A stretch of 64,000 nt of DNA. Source: Pegea sp. RAD2-039. Lineage: Eukaryota; Chordata; Thaliacea; Salpida; Salpidae. Where the stretch lies: contig JAQGEQ010000071.1 of NCBI GenBank assembly GCA_034620365.1, forward strand, positions 5,022,001 through 5,086,000. Direction: 5' to 3'. Each line of letters starts with the position of its first letter. Position 1 is the first letter of the stretch. This document shows positions 1 through 13,900 of this stretch, piece by piece. A program made the translations under genes and the position numbers. Below the pieces are notes generated by a model. It made no database searches and was not told the DNA's origin. It saw only the letters and a list, made by a program, of their open reading frames with translations.

Positions 1-1619
1 TTATTCTGGTACCTACACTATCAAGTTGATCCCTTGTACAACTCCAGCTCATGTAAAGTTCACTCCAAATGTTGTTTGTAATCCAAGAGACCCACTTAGT
101 TTTGAGATACCTATTAGGTTTCAACAGGTAATTGTTTGTTAAAATCTCGTTTTAAAGCTTTTTTCGGACTCAAGTTTCTTGTTTTAAGCTTTTAGTAATT
201 CGAAAATAGTTTAAGGTCGATTAAAAAGAATTTGATTGGCTGATTAAATTTGAAATAACTCTGATCATCATTTAAAACTTTTTGTTTTCTACAAACTCTA
301 AGATTTATTGAGACATAAAACCTTAAAAATGACATAAAAAATAATTGTAGTTATAAACATTTCATCGTTCTACAAGTTGGTTGTGGAAATGAAACTCTTT
401 TTTATTTGCTACAAATATTGAAACTGAATTTTGCTAAAACTAATTTTCTTTCACTCAAAGGTCAGTGATCCAGTTGCTGCACACTTTAGTCTCAACACCA
501 ACTTTTATCTACTAAGCAAGAAGTCCCTGTATATGTCAGATGGTTCAATGGGATTTGCTGAAGATAGTGATGCCGCTTTTGTAGAAGGTTTGATTTGAAA
601 ATTATTTTAGTTCTACTAATAAAATCTCCTCAATTATAGGTGCTGAAATATTCGGTCGAGTTGTAGTAGATCCAGTTCACAACCTCGGTAGCTCGTTTGA
701 TGCTAGTATTGAGAAAGTGTTTGTGTGTAGTGGCCATGATGGTTATGTCCCTAAATATGACCCAGAAAATGGAGAGTATGGGTGTTTAGCGGACACTTCA
801 ACACTTCGTCATCAGTTTAAAGTCTTGGTAAGATTTAAACTTTCAAATTAAAAATGATGGAAAAAACTTTAATGAATCATTTTTAGGATAAAGAGCAGCC
901 TGACACTCAGGATGTTGCTGCTGACTCTGTTAAGTTCAAAGCAAAACTTGCTTTAGATGATCCAGAAGCTTTTTCTCTTCGACAACAATCTGGAACCGAT
1001 GGCTTCCGTATGGATTCAGCTCCTTTATTCACAGTACGTTTAAACATTTTAAAAGTAACACAAGAGAAACCCTTGAACAACTTTATTGAAGGTAACAGCA
1101 GGCAGGGAATGGTATTTGCATACAATCTACACTGTTCGTGCCCTCGACAACCAGCGTATCAGAAGATCGATTGTACATCATGCTTTAAGACCAACCAATC
1201 ATCATTCCCTTCACAAACGCGAGTCGGACCAAGAACTTTCTGAATCAATTGGAGAAGAGCATAATCGTGGCACTCAAATGATGCATGTGAAATTAGTTCG
1301 CAAAGAGTCCAAAATGAGAATTAGTGGATACGGTGATGAAGAAGATGATCTTGTGAGCAGTGATGTTGGAAATAAATCCAGTTTCAACATCATACTTCCA
1401 GTAGTGCTTGGAGTTTTAGTTTTAATTGTTGGAAGCAGTGTTGCCATTTTTATTCTTCGTAAAAGTCGACAAACAGATACTGAATATATTGCTGGCAGAA
1501 AAGAAAAAGTTGAAAAGTATACTTCGAAAAATAAGCCCAAGGAAGTGAAAACTAGTATATCTAGCGCTGGCAGGACCAGTAGTAGTGGTTATAGTAGCTC
1601 CGACGGATCCGAAGTCTGA
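1..1619 (+). CDS. FRAS1/FREM2-like extracellular matrix protein, C-terminal part (5' end outside window)
   Basis: Five exons read in one frame: 1-127, 461-587, 640-827, 887-1033 and 1092-1619, ending in TGA. All junctions are GT-AG and phase-compatible. The product matches the membrane-proximal part of FRAS1/FREM2 proteins as I remember them, for example [12 protein letters not shown], the GYVPKY segment, EYGCLAD and [14 protein letters not shown] single transmembrane helix is encoded at about 1389-1457, followed by a short Ser/Lys-rich tail. The last residues are DGSEV, a class I PDZ ligand like the vertebrate FRAS1 tail that binds GRIP1. FRAS/FREM proteins are basement-membrane adhesion proteins carrying CSPG and Calx-beta repeats. 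Those repeats would lie upstream of this window. FRAS1 and FREM2 have similar C-termini, so the orthologue is not settled. Confidence 0.9.
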
Positions 1620-2140
1620 TTTTAAACCTATTTTTTAAACCATTCGCAAATATATTTTACTTTATTGATAAAAAGAAAGTTTTAAAAAAGGTTTTTAGTG
1701 TTACCAAACGCTTTTTCTAAATACTTTTTATTGAATTTGTTTATTTGGTATTGCGTCGTCTTCATGCTGACATGCCTTATAATATTGCTATCTATTGCAG
1801 TATTGATTGAAAAGGACACAATGTTTTGTATAAATCGAAATAACGTTTTTGCATGGCAATTTTTAATTAATTTTTTCTGACTTTTTGATATACTGTAGGT
1901 ATTTTATTTCAGCATATAACATAGCTGTCATAATTTTCTAGGTCTTTTGCTCACTAAAATGATGTATGACTTAATAAACTAATTTCAAGTATTTTCAAAT
2001 ACCTCGAGTGTTGTTGTATAAAACTTTAAGTACAAAAACTTACAGTACAAAAACTCTTTATGTAAAATAGTGATTTATGCTTGCGTATCGGTACAATAAA
2101 GTTAGGCTTTATCCCCAATAAAGTAAATTCAATAAAATAC
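1620..2140 (+). terminator. 3' UTR and polyadenylation signals of the FRAS1/FREM2-like gene
   Basis: After the TGA there is T-rich, non-coding sequence with AATAAA hexamers at about 1973, 2117 and 2131. Any of these could be the poly(A) signal of the upstream gene. The 60-codon open frame inside 1698-1880 has no recognisable content and is treated as chance. Confidence 0.5.
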
Positions 2141-5100
2141 ATTTTTCAGTCTAATGCTTCCTTAAATACTGGGGTTTATTTCTCATTGTTTATCTTAAGT
2201 TTCTTTAAACTTATTACACCGATTTATCCTTTGTTAAATTAACTTGCTGACAACTTTGTTATATTAAGATGTGAGTTCTTTAAAAAGAAGAATTGAACAT
2301 TTCAAATAATTATGATGAAGAACTGATTCAAAAAGTAGCAAACTTAAAATTTCAATATTCAATAAAAAATTAAAATATTTTTTGTAATCTACATACCACC
2401 AAAATTATCAGATTTGCTTAAAAAATGATGTTTAAATTGAAGTAGTTAAAAAGATAATATAAGATTGATTGATGTATCTTAAAGATATATATTTAAAGAT
2501 TAAATAACAGAAAAGGTTAAACAGTAATTTTTACTTTTCAAAAATGATATAAATAATAAATGTAATATCTAACATGGTTCTTCATTAATGCTTTTATACG
2601 AATTAGTAAAGTACTTATACGACCTTTTAACGTCAAAGCATGGTGTAATAACTATAAAATGAGTTGTTACTACTTTAAAGGCGTTTTTATTGAACGTTTT
2701 TATTAAGTAAATTTTATTACAAAGTATTTTGCATTAAAACTATAAAAACCTAACGAAATAAAAGCCTAAGCATCTTGGCTTAAACTTTCAATACATACTA
2801 GAAGATAAGAAGTTTGGAATTTTAATAAAAGTAAAAATGAGAATTCTGTTGCTGCCGTGTTTATCGATAAATTTATTCTATTCTATTTATTACAACAAAC
2901 ATGAAGAAAGGTGTCTGAAAAGAGTACCTCTCACTAACACACTTTTTCACAAATATTATATTTGTGATATATGATTGAGATGAAAATATGAAAAAATAGA
3001 TGTAGCACATAGCAGTTCAGGGTTTCCGAACAATATAACAGTGAAATATGTGGTAGTAGTGAAATAAAACAAATTTAGTTGATTGAATATGAGCTTGATA
3101 TGCTTCTAATTATTTTCCTTTCTTTATCACTTAGTTTAACTATTATCATTACAAGTAAAACCTTAAATTTTGTTAAACTGTTTTGTAAATATAAAGTAAA
3201 TATAAGTTGATATTTTAGAAAGAAAAGCAGGTAAAAATATTCGATGTTCTAAAAGTTACACAAAAGTTGAATTAATAAACTGAACTTGAATCATTCTAAA
3301 TATCTCTTTATATATCGACTAATGCATAGATCATTCAAAAAATTTTTGAGAGCGGCGTATAACTGTCAACTTGAATGAAGAAATCACTTATTCAATGGTA
3401 AGTAAAATTTATTTAAAAAAATCTAACAATCGCAACAATGAATTTTATAATTTTAATCCAACAAACATAGAAAAAAGCTTCCAAATATTCTGAAAACTTT
3501 CAATCTAGTAGGTTCATCACGTGCTACTAGTAATAAGAGCAATTATAGAAGAAGCGTGTCTTAACTTTAGCATCCAAATATCTTTTTCAGACTTCATAGA
3601 CTTCGTTTTGATAGTGAACCCTAAATCTTGAACAATGGACAGTTAAAAAATCGTTGATAAAACAAGCAAAGTTAATAAAACTAGTTTTTATCTAAGATTA
3701 AACATTTAACTACAAGTTTAAATAAAACTGATTTCTACAATAATAATACTTTTACTTTTAATTAATTTAAATATTTTTAAAATTGTTGATTTCATTAAAA
3801 TTATCTTTCATTGGTCAAAAATATGCTAAAAGATATTCATGTTTGACAACAAGTCATAAAAAACTTTAATAGTCTTCAAAACTGATTTGAAGAGCATATA
3901 CATTACCATAAGCACTATGCTGTGTTCAACTACGTTTAGCTGATCATATTCTTAGTACCTTCAAACACCAATTGCTAGTTTCTTCTGTAAAATAAGGTTA
4001 CTTAAGGTTGTAAAACCAATCAAACTGGCATTTTTTTAATGTTGCAGTCTGCGGTTTTCCCCAAGTTTTAAACCAGAGTCAGTGATTTTGGAAATCAAAA
4101 TTTTTGTCCTGTTATCAGAAAATAGGGCTTTTTTTTCCAAATTAGTAAAGCAAATTAAAATATGATTTTCAATTTTTTATAGTAATTGTTTTGCCTAAAA
4201 GATAATATTCGATGATTAAAAGCTTTTTAAAGATCAAAATATTTTGAATTTACAATTAAATATCCTATGTAAAAAGTTTAATATTAAAATAAACAATTAT
4301 AGAAGACTGCATTTTTTTTTAATTTCCTAGAGAGAAGTTTAATTCTTATGAATTTTATTCACAGTAACAACTTCTCGTGTAAACTCTAAATTTGTTTACA
4401 GGTGATCTATATTTAGTTTTTTACTGAAATTACAAGCAAAAATTTGTATGCTTAGCACCATAATAAACAATTTTGAGCACCAATAAAAAGCTTACTTTAT
4501 ATTGGGCGAAAAGGTTTTTTCCAGCTTAGATTTTGAATCTACATTAACGAAAATTAATCAACTTCTGATTTATGAGGAAATTAAATGTCAGTTTAAAAAT
4601 TTGAATAAATATATAAAATAAATGTTTCAAACACTTTTCTCTTAATTCTATTTTTTCTAAAAAAGGCAAATATCTACTAATTTATAGTATAATATAATAT
4701 AGTGATGAAAACTTTTAAATTTCTGTTGCAATTTTAAGTAGAATGTAACTAAACTATCTATAAAAGTGTTTTCTAGATTTTTATATTTTAGTGATCTAAA
4801 GAAAAAATAGTGATTTATTTGTTAAGTCTGCGCTTTTAAAGTATTTATTAAGAAAAACAAATTGATTAAAGTTTTCTTTTGTCAACACAGCTTGAATAAA
4901 CAGTCATATTTATTAAGTGAAATCAAATGTAACTAAAATACTTTAATAAAATATTTGAAATTACAATTTAGCTATTTTTTTTAACTTAAAATCAATTTAC
5001 TTTTCAGGAATAGAATTGTTACTTATTTACAACACTTATAGTGGAAACTAACTTGAACATTAGTTGATTGATATTTATTATAAATATCAGTAAACCTGAC

Positions 5101-6953
5101 TAAATTAGATTTCCAATCATTTGGCGAAAATGTTCGAAATGTCAGAGGGTTTAGATAGTTGGCGCTTGAAATGAACTGCATTTAAACTACAAGTTAAATT
5201 AATATAAACATTATGCTTAAAGTTTGGCAAATTGCGCATACTAAGTAAACTCCTTAAAGCAAAATAAAATCCAGACTTTTTTGTGGATAGCACACATTCA
5301 AATTTGGAACAAGAAACTCAGTAAAGTTTATTCAATTACTTATTCTAGTTTAATGGAAGACTAAATAAATCTAATTATGTACCCTGACCCGAATAGTCAA
5401 CTTAGTATGTAAGAATAATATTTGTTCTTAGCACTGATAGCTCACATAACAAATCGATTTATTTAATTGGACAAAATTTTTATAAGAAACTAACATAAAG
5501 TTGATTATGGCCAGTTTTTAAATCGCTATAGAATTTAGAAAATTATTAAAAAAATGTCTTGTTAAATGTTTATACTTTTTAGATTGAATGTTGGTCTTAT
5601 TTTCAATAAATAACTATCTGTTATAAAAAATTTAGCAAAAACACTTTACAACTTTGATATTTTTTAACTTTTTTTTTTGAAAAACCTTAGTCGGGGTGGA
5701 AGCACGTTTTACAAGACTACTATCAATTGACTTATTACTACCCATAATGTCAAGCTTTTATTTAATCGATATGCTTTAATAATTTTTAAATGATCTATAA
5801 AATGAATTTAAATGAAAATTTATACTTTAGTGTATAGTGTTTTGTTAAGAAGCAGCAATTTACTATCAAAATATTTGTTCCTTTGTGCAATTTTGTTCTT
5901 AGCACCTGTTATAGAGATTTTTATGAAGATATTTTTGCAAGACAATTTGGTTTTACAAATCAAAACTGGGTTTCATGCTTCTAAACAAACACCTTTTGCT
6001 TACGCACCTACTTTTAAATTTAAAGTAAACAATTGAATGAAAATGCCGCCAATGTCATTTTAAGAGATGATATTGGAAAGACTTGAAAGGAAAAATATTT
6101 GAAAAGTGACAACCTTTGCAAATAAATGTCATTTGTAAAATCTGTTATTTGTAAAAAAAAATGCTTCACAATTTATTATAGAAACATGTCTCTATATTCA
6201 TGATCTTAATAGTAATCTTATAAAGAGTAAATATTTGAAAAACAATGTTAATCGCTGTGAATAAAGATTATTCAACAAAAATTTGTATATATATATTTGC
6301 AATATAACTTTTAATTTATTTAATCATAACTTAAAAAAACTTAAATAATTGTATCTATCTATATAATTTTATGTGTTATTAGGTCTTATACTATACAAAA
6401 ATCTTGCATAAAAATTATATTTAGGATACTCTTATTTACTTCCGGGAGTAAAGATGACAATAATTAGAATGAAAAAGCCTCATTAAACATACAAACAGTA
6501 ATTTTCTGGTGTTCTTCATCTAGAGTAAATAATTTTATTTAAGTGATATCATTTTTGTGTCTCACAAAATCAGAATTTTGTTTTTAATCTTTCAACAAAC
6601 CGACGTTACTTCAGATAAAGGTAACAAAAAGTGTCTAACAAATAACTTCAAAAGAAAAATGATTCATCAGATACATGACATTCACAGAAAGTTATGACAA
6701 CAAAAATATGCTAAGTTGCTACGAATAAGCTGATTTGGTAAAGTTTTTGAGTAAATCTAATTTCATCATTTAAACCTTTATTCATTATGAAGAAATCTGA
6801 TGAATTGTCTAAATATTAATTAATCTAAAGCAAAGATTATTTTTCTCAAAGCTATCACTCAAATATAAAAAAGACTTTTTAGATGAAGCAAATTTATTTT
6901 GTTTTCAACCAAAAAAAGGTTTAAAAAATATAAGTGGTGGTAGAAAACGAGTG
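2141..6953. other. Long AT-rich intergenic region, no gene seen
   Basis: I see no exon chain or recognised protein here. Short open frames, such as 5812-6036, have low-complexity AT-driven composition and no splice context. The one recognisable item is the retroelement-end repeat near 2906-2960. Confidence 0.5.
2906..2960 (-). repeat. Dispersed repeat, probable LINE 3' end (copy 1)
   Basis: This stretch matches 37417-37470 closely over the core CTGAAAAGAG-ACCTCTC-CTAACAC, followed by a shared TTCTCACAAATA-like segment. At 37.4 kb the same sequence lies at the 3' end of a minus-strand LINE remnant next to a TAAATAAAT-type tail. Here an AATAAATAGAATAGAATAAAT-like tail lies at about 2853-2880 in the matching position. 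I infer a 5'-truncated LINE copy in the same orientation. Confidence 0.55.
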
Positions 6954-7355
6954 CTAACAACAGATAAGGAATGAACGAGTTAATTGTAGATTATTATGTA
7001 GTAAATAATATATAAGAAAATAAACTAATTGTTTCAAAGATAAGATTTTTGGAAAAGTTAAAATGGAAGAACATAAAGTTGATAAAGATTTTGTACTACT
7101 AATACAATCAAATCGACAAGAGTAACAAAATATAGAATATCTGAAAACTTGAGATTTAAATGATGCCAAAACGTTTCCAAGTTTACTTTCTATTGTATTC
7201 AAAAAATCAGTTGAAAATTTAATAGTTTTTTTTAAATCTTTAAATCGTCTTTCTGGAAATTCATTTATTTGGTAGAATTTTAATACGGTATAGGAGAGCA
7301 TATAAAGTAGATTAACTAAACGCAACAAAGATATGAAAATATCAATAAAATTCAA
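6954..7355 (-). other. 133-codon open reading frame of unknown status
   Basis: An uninterrupted frame of 133 codons is long for DNA this AT-rich. The product is rich in Leu, Ile, Phe, Ser and Tyr and shows no motif I recognise. It lies downstream of the stop codon of the minus-strand SH3RF gene (7982), so it may sit in that gene's 3' UTR or be chance. No convincing splice sites or start context were seen. Confidence 0.2.
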
Positions 7356-7981
7356 CTTCAGTTCAATTATCTGATCATCAGGTTGGTATACGAAGAAATG
7401 AGGCTTAAAAATTAGATATTGTTATAAGGACAAGAAAAGAAGTTTGAAAGGAACCAAAAGCAAATTACCATAGGTTTAGTAGCTCATAAAAGTTACAGAG
7501 GCCTTTTGGAAATTTGATGGCAATAGGTATGATGTAAGACAAAAAATAAATACAAAAAATAAAGTTGATTTAAATGGAAGTGACAACAAACTTCAAGAGC
7601 GTGATGCAGATTTGAAAGAGCATCCAAAACCACACTTGCTGCTTCGAAGTTGAACACATGTATCGTCAAAATTCATAATTAAAAGTTGAAAAACACAGCT
7701 TTGTCAGTCTTAGATATCAACCAATGAAATTATTGTCTCGTCAAACTTGATTAGTTGAACCATACATAGAATTAAATGTCGAAATATTAACTCGATATAT
7801 TCCGTGAAAAAAAATTTAAAAAATAGAAAAAGGCCAAAATAGTCGATATTGTTCAGAAGTCATTTGCAAAGTATGAGTATGAAAAGGCACCACCATTTAA
7901 TTTGCATCTTCTTTACAAGTTACATATGAAGTTAGTTGAACTTGACAAGACTGTTTGCATCAATTGAAACAAAGTTGGGGG

Positions 7982-10900
7982 TCACTGACCAGGTGGTATC
8001 GGTTCGACAAATGTAGAAGGGAAATGACCAATCTTGCCACTACGTAAATGTGTCCCACAAAACCATCCGTCCATTCTTCGCTCATGAACCACAATAACAT
8101 CACCTTCATGAAGATCTAACTCATCAGGACCATTAGCAGGATAACTCATCACTGCATAATATCTATTCAATTGAAAGATGAAGTTATTGATGAGTGAAGT
8201 TGTAAGCTTCAGTAGACAGTTATAATGAGGAGTGTTGACGAGGTGATACCCAAACCACTCTATACAATTCCAACCACAATAAAAATTAAATTCTGTTTAA
8301 AAAGATTTCAAGGGCACTTGAAATTTGAAGAGGTTTTCGACAGATTGAAATTCCTTCAATAGTCATCAATCAAATCAGAATTTTTACTTCAAAAAAAACG
8401 ACTACCTCAAGTTTACAGCAAGGGACCCGGTGACAATTCAAGAGTTGATAAAGATGTGAAAAGGATCGATTGAGATGATGAAATAGTGGAGGGAAAAAAG
8501 TGATATAAAAACGAGATTTGGGGTTTTTGAAGAAAAGGAAATTAACGAGGTTGAAAAAGAAATAATGAAAACCTGTCTCGTTGTCGAGTTGATTTGGAGT
8601 GAGATGAAGACGACGACGGGAAGAGTGATGTAAGATCAGGAGGTTGTGTAAGATCAAGCTCATAGTAAGGATTAGTAGGACTCCGTGACTTCTTATGAGT
8701 GATTCCGGGAACCATCTTTAGCAGCAGACTTCCTCCCTTGTCTCTTTTCTAAAAGATACTTTTGTTGAAGTGATAGTGGATGTATGGGGCAAACAGGGGC
8801 ACCTTGTCCTTAGTAGATCTTCGTTGTGCTGATTTACTTCGTGTGTGGGGAGGATTTTTATCGGATTGTTTACGAGTAGAATCATGTTGATGAAGTCTTC
8901 CATTGGAAGTGAAAGGTCGAGGTGAAGCGCTTCGACCTATGAAAAAAAGTTGATGGCAAGTGATGAAGATGTAACCAACTAACCGCGACTAGTACGCGGT
9001 CCTCTTCGCAACATCTCATCTTGATGTGTTACTTGTGTGAAGATCTTCATATCAGTAGGTGGGCGTGGAGGTGGTGATGGTTGTTTAGATGGATGTTGAT
9101 AGTCAGTTCCATGATTAAAAGGTCCTAGAGGTGATGACGAAGATGGTGATGACGTCATCGCTTCGTTGAGATGTCTGCAAAATAAGATTTAATGAGATTT
9201 GAAATTAGTGAGAAGTGATCACCTCGTATGTGAAGTGTTCTTGTGAGCTACATCTTGCTTGTTAGGATCAGATTTACTTCTTAAACTCTGTTTATAAAAA
9301 AACCTTTGATTAGCAATCACTATCTGACTTTCATCGTTTCGATATATTTGATGATGTATGTTTTGAGGTCATAGAAGATGATGTCTTTCAACTACTTTCA
9401 GTTACTCATAGCATTTTAGTAGGAGTAAGCAATAGTGCTGTATAATTTTATATATTGCTAGCTGGTGTAAGATCAAAAGATATCAAAACTGATATTTCAT
9501 TTGAAGCTTATACATTCAACTGAAAGATCAAACACATTTCCACTATATTTTGTTACTAGTCATCAGATCATAACAATATTAGTAAAACTTGGTTAAGATG
9601 GTTAGTCAGTAAAAGCATGCTTTCATGGAAGACTTTCATTAAAAAGTTATTTGATCTACCGACTAAAATAAGATTTCGAAATATTAAACTAAAATCAGTT
9701 GACGTGTTTTGATATTTGTTTTTAGGATAAAGTGTTTTAAAAGTAAGTTCTTAAAGAATTTTAAAAGTATAGAAAGGAAGAAAAAGAAAGATTACTTGTT
9801 GTCTGCTTGCTATATTACTACGTATACGCTGAAAAGTCGATTCGCAAGTATGTGTCTTTACATGTTGTTTCTTGTTCAGATCAATCTTTGAGTGATGCCC
9901 AATAGGACTGTTTGGTTGACAGTTTTCAAGATCGTCTACATCAGTTGCAACTGGGACATTATTGTTTCGACTACTTTGTAATTCCATTGAATGGCGATGA
10001 GCTATTAGTTTTTCTTCTGCTTTTAGATTGTTATTGGAATTAGCTGTAGATGTAAAAGTGTTTTGAGTAAAATGAATCAACTCTATTATTCTTAATTGAT
10101 CGAATAGACACCAAATAGATCTTAAGACATATTAAGCTTGTTGTTGGTGACATGAAAAGGTTTATCTGTGAAAGTGGCGACGAGGAAACATTTACAATCA
10201 TTCAAAATATTCTTAAGTAGCATACTTCAATCTAATACTTTTCTGGCTTTCAGCGTTAATGGCCGAGGAGTTTTACAAGTCAAGGCTAAACTGACAAAAA
10301 CTTACCGGAGTTATCACTGCTGTTACTACTTCCACCGAAACTGAACAACGGGAACGAATGACGTTGTTTGCCGTCGTGTGATTTGCCGTTGTGGCGGCTG
10401 TTAGCGATTCGTCTTGCTGCGGCACCAAAAAAAGATCCACGTGACGAAGAAGCCTCTGATTTAGAAGTGGATTTATCAGACACATTTGGTTTACTCATCT
10501 CATCTATCAACTTTTTAGCTGCAGCATTCATCTGTCGAGATAAAATCTTAAATAGGAGTTTTGTGAAAAAAAATTCTTTGTAATTTCTATTAGCTGGTTA
10601 CAAAAAAAATATTTGTAAACTTTAAAAGTTTTTTGTTGATTAGATTAATTAGTAAGAAATTGAAATATGTGTCTTTTTATTGTTTCTATCATCACTTGAA
10701 AATCTTACTTTAACAAAAGATAAGGGAAAGATTCCAACTTCATCACGTAAGACACCTTCTCCCCAATTGTTATCTACTCTTCTTAAAACAGCAATCATAT
10801 CATCCTAAAATTATCTCAACTTATTTTTGTACAAAACCAAATAGTGATGGAATAAAAGGTAATTAAATGTTTAAATGTTACTTTTAAGAAGATTAGATGA

Positions 10901-13900
10901 ATCGATTGGATTATATGGGGCGTAACAAAGAAGAAGACATTTAAGATGAATTTACAAGCTTTAATTTGATGAAAATTGGAAATTGATTTGAATCAATTAT
11001 GAAAAACGAATTATTTCGATAAAAAAGCTGGTTGGAATTGTTATTTAGTTGATAAAAACCTTTTTAAAGATCAGACAATCACGGTCTCGTTCGTTTTCTG
11101 TCAGTTTGAAATCATATAAAGCTCGACAAAAAGGTTTTTCATCGGGTAGAGGAACAATTACCTGTAAAACATTACAACACGTCAATTGAACACCTGGAAT
11201 ATATATTGAAAATTAATTCTTATGAAAACAACATTTATACTTTGAGTTTTAAAAGTTCTAAAAGTGAAAAATTAGAAGTAAAATTCAATAAAAGTCTTCT
11301 GTTTGAACATGGATAAAAGAGATTAAAGCATAGATGTAGATATGCTTAGTATACTGAACAATACAAAAACTTTGATGAAAATTTCATGAGTATCTTCATC
11401 TACTTAAGTTCCACTGCAAACAAAATCATGAAGAAATAAAATTATTAAAAGGATTTTCTACTGGAGGTTTATGAATAAAATTTCTGGTAGAGATTAAGTA
11501 CTTGAAAAGATTTCTGTGAAACACAAAGATTATTTCTCTTCTTTATAATCAGTAGAAGATTCTTATAAATTCAACTTGATCTGAATTAATTAAAATATTT
11601 CAGCCAAGTAAGATTCATTAAGTAGAAGATATTGGAATTTCATAGAAGAAATGAAGTTACTGAAAAATATTAAATTAAAAATTATAGAATGTCTTACAAG
11701 AGAGATGTTTTACAAAATTAGTGAAAACGACAAAAAAAGTTTTTAATTTCAAAATCTTTCGATTTTTAAAGTTGATATCAATTTCAAAATCTTTGAGTTT
11801 TATGAAACAAATTAAAAAGTTCTCAAATTTATCTAAAACTTTCAAAAATAACATCTGATGGAAACAGTAAAAATATAAAAGTTTGAATTAGTTGAAAATA
11901 ACAACATCATCAAAAACACGTTTGTGAGTTTTTGGATTTTTTTATAATTTTGTGACACTTTTAATGAAGCCAATTAACTTAACAAAACTGTTGAGAAATT
12001 TTCGACAAGCTAGTTCTAGTTCCAATTAAGTTGTTAAAACAATTTATCTAATTAAATAAAATCAGCAACAAACAGTAATTGAGAGCTTACATCAACATGA
12101 TTAGCGGGAAATAATCCAGTTCGTCCTCCGCACTCACCAGCCAACCAATTCTTATCAATCCATCGAATTAGAATGACTTTGTCGTCTTTTTTTAAGTTCA
12201 AATCTCTATTTTATAACAAGGTATTAATTTCATCAACTAAATAAACATTAAAATATTATTTTCATATTCAGTTCGTCTGCTTACAAATTGATGAAAATTT
12301 ATAAAAATTGTTGCAAGAAAGTTGATTTTAATTGAATTTTTTAGACATGTAAATGATAACAGGAAGTTGCTAGTTAAGATGGAATGGGAAGATCTCTAAT
12401 TGTTTAAGAGCTGTTTATTGAGAAAAATCTTTCAAACGTAAAGTTGTCTTCGAAGGTTTATCATCAACTTACATGGTTTAATGACTTTTAAACAATTCAA
12501 AAAATGAAAGATTACTCATTAAACATAAAAATGTTGAAAGTTAAACGAGTTTCAATCAAAAAAATCAAATTTAAAAGTCTTACAATCAACTTCATCTTAA
12601 AGGAACAAATCGATTAACAAAAACTCATTTACTGATCAAAATCTAACAAGTTGGTAGTTAATTTACTGTTGAATTTTAAGTCAAATAAAAAATCTTTAAT
12701 TCACTTTCGACTTACCCTTCGTGAACAGAAGAATAATCAAAAACCGCCTTTGCATAAGGTTGCTTAGATGTTGTCGAAATAATAGTCTGGAAACAGAGTT
12801 ATACTTTACAAAATATTTTGAAAATATAAAAGATAAAATGAAAATATATAAACCGATAAATTTTCTGGGCTACTGTGCATTCTTTCATGACCAGATTTAT
12901 GGGGCAGATGATAGTGATTTGTATTTCTATTTGATTTATTTTTTGATCCACTGATTGAACTTGATTCGCTTAGAATACCTTCAACTAAAAAATCACAAAG
13001 TTTTCAGAAACAACTTTTTTTATATACTTAAATGATTTGGTTATAATCCTATAAACGGAATAAATATATCGAAATCAAACAGATGATCACCTAAACATAT
13101 AAGAATATTGTATTTGTAAAATACTTCATGTAAAACATGTTGAGTTTTTCTAATTAATCTACCAGAAAAATATCTTTTAAGTTTGTATTTCTAAAGAAAA
13201 ACCTTCTTGAGAAGGATTTTAAAGAAAAATTTTATATTTTTGAGTAAACATAAAAAATTTTGTAGTTAAATTTTACTCAAATTCAGGTTAAATAGCAGAG
13301 AAGGATAAAAAGATTAAAAATAGGTGAAGGTCAACTCTAAGAGCTGATCACAGATTTTAGTATATATGTTTGAGCAACAATTTTAAAAATGTTTCTATCA
13401 TAATTTCAAAAATTATTTCTAATAACTAAGATGCCAAAAAATTAATAAAAGTAAAAATTAAGAATGAAATAAGTTTATTTTATAAACTATCTAAATCTTA
13501 TAAATAAATTATTCAAAAACATAAATAAATATTAAGAAAAATATTTACATATACCAATGTATATGACTTTTTAAGTTTAACATTGTGCCAATAAAACTAA
13601 CAGATCAAAGTATTGCTATGTTCATCAAAGTGATACTCAAACAATAATTTAATTAGTATCTAATAATGGAATAAATCATTAATAAGCCATAAACTTTCAA
13701 GTACATACCTGAGTGTCGTTTTTGGCTAACAGTGTTTTTTAATTAAGAATCATTCAGTAATTTTTGTTGATTTTTTAAGCCATCTAATAGTCTTATTAGT
13801 AGTACATTTGGAGGTAACTCATCAATACTTTTTTCAATTAAAACTCTACATTCTGGACATCTTAATTCTCTTTGGACAGCTACTATAGCTTCAAGACAAG

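Noticed and set aside
10286..10583. Overlapping open frames on both strands at 10.3-10.6 kb
   Set aside because: Only the minus-strand frame continuing the POSH exon joins in phase with neighbours. The others are shadows of that exon.
13743..13745. Reassigned TAA codon (alternative nuclear code)
   Set aside because: CDC27 and the cysteine-rich secreted gene both end naturally at TAA, so TAA works as a stop in this genome.
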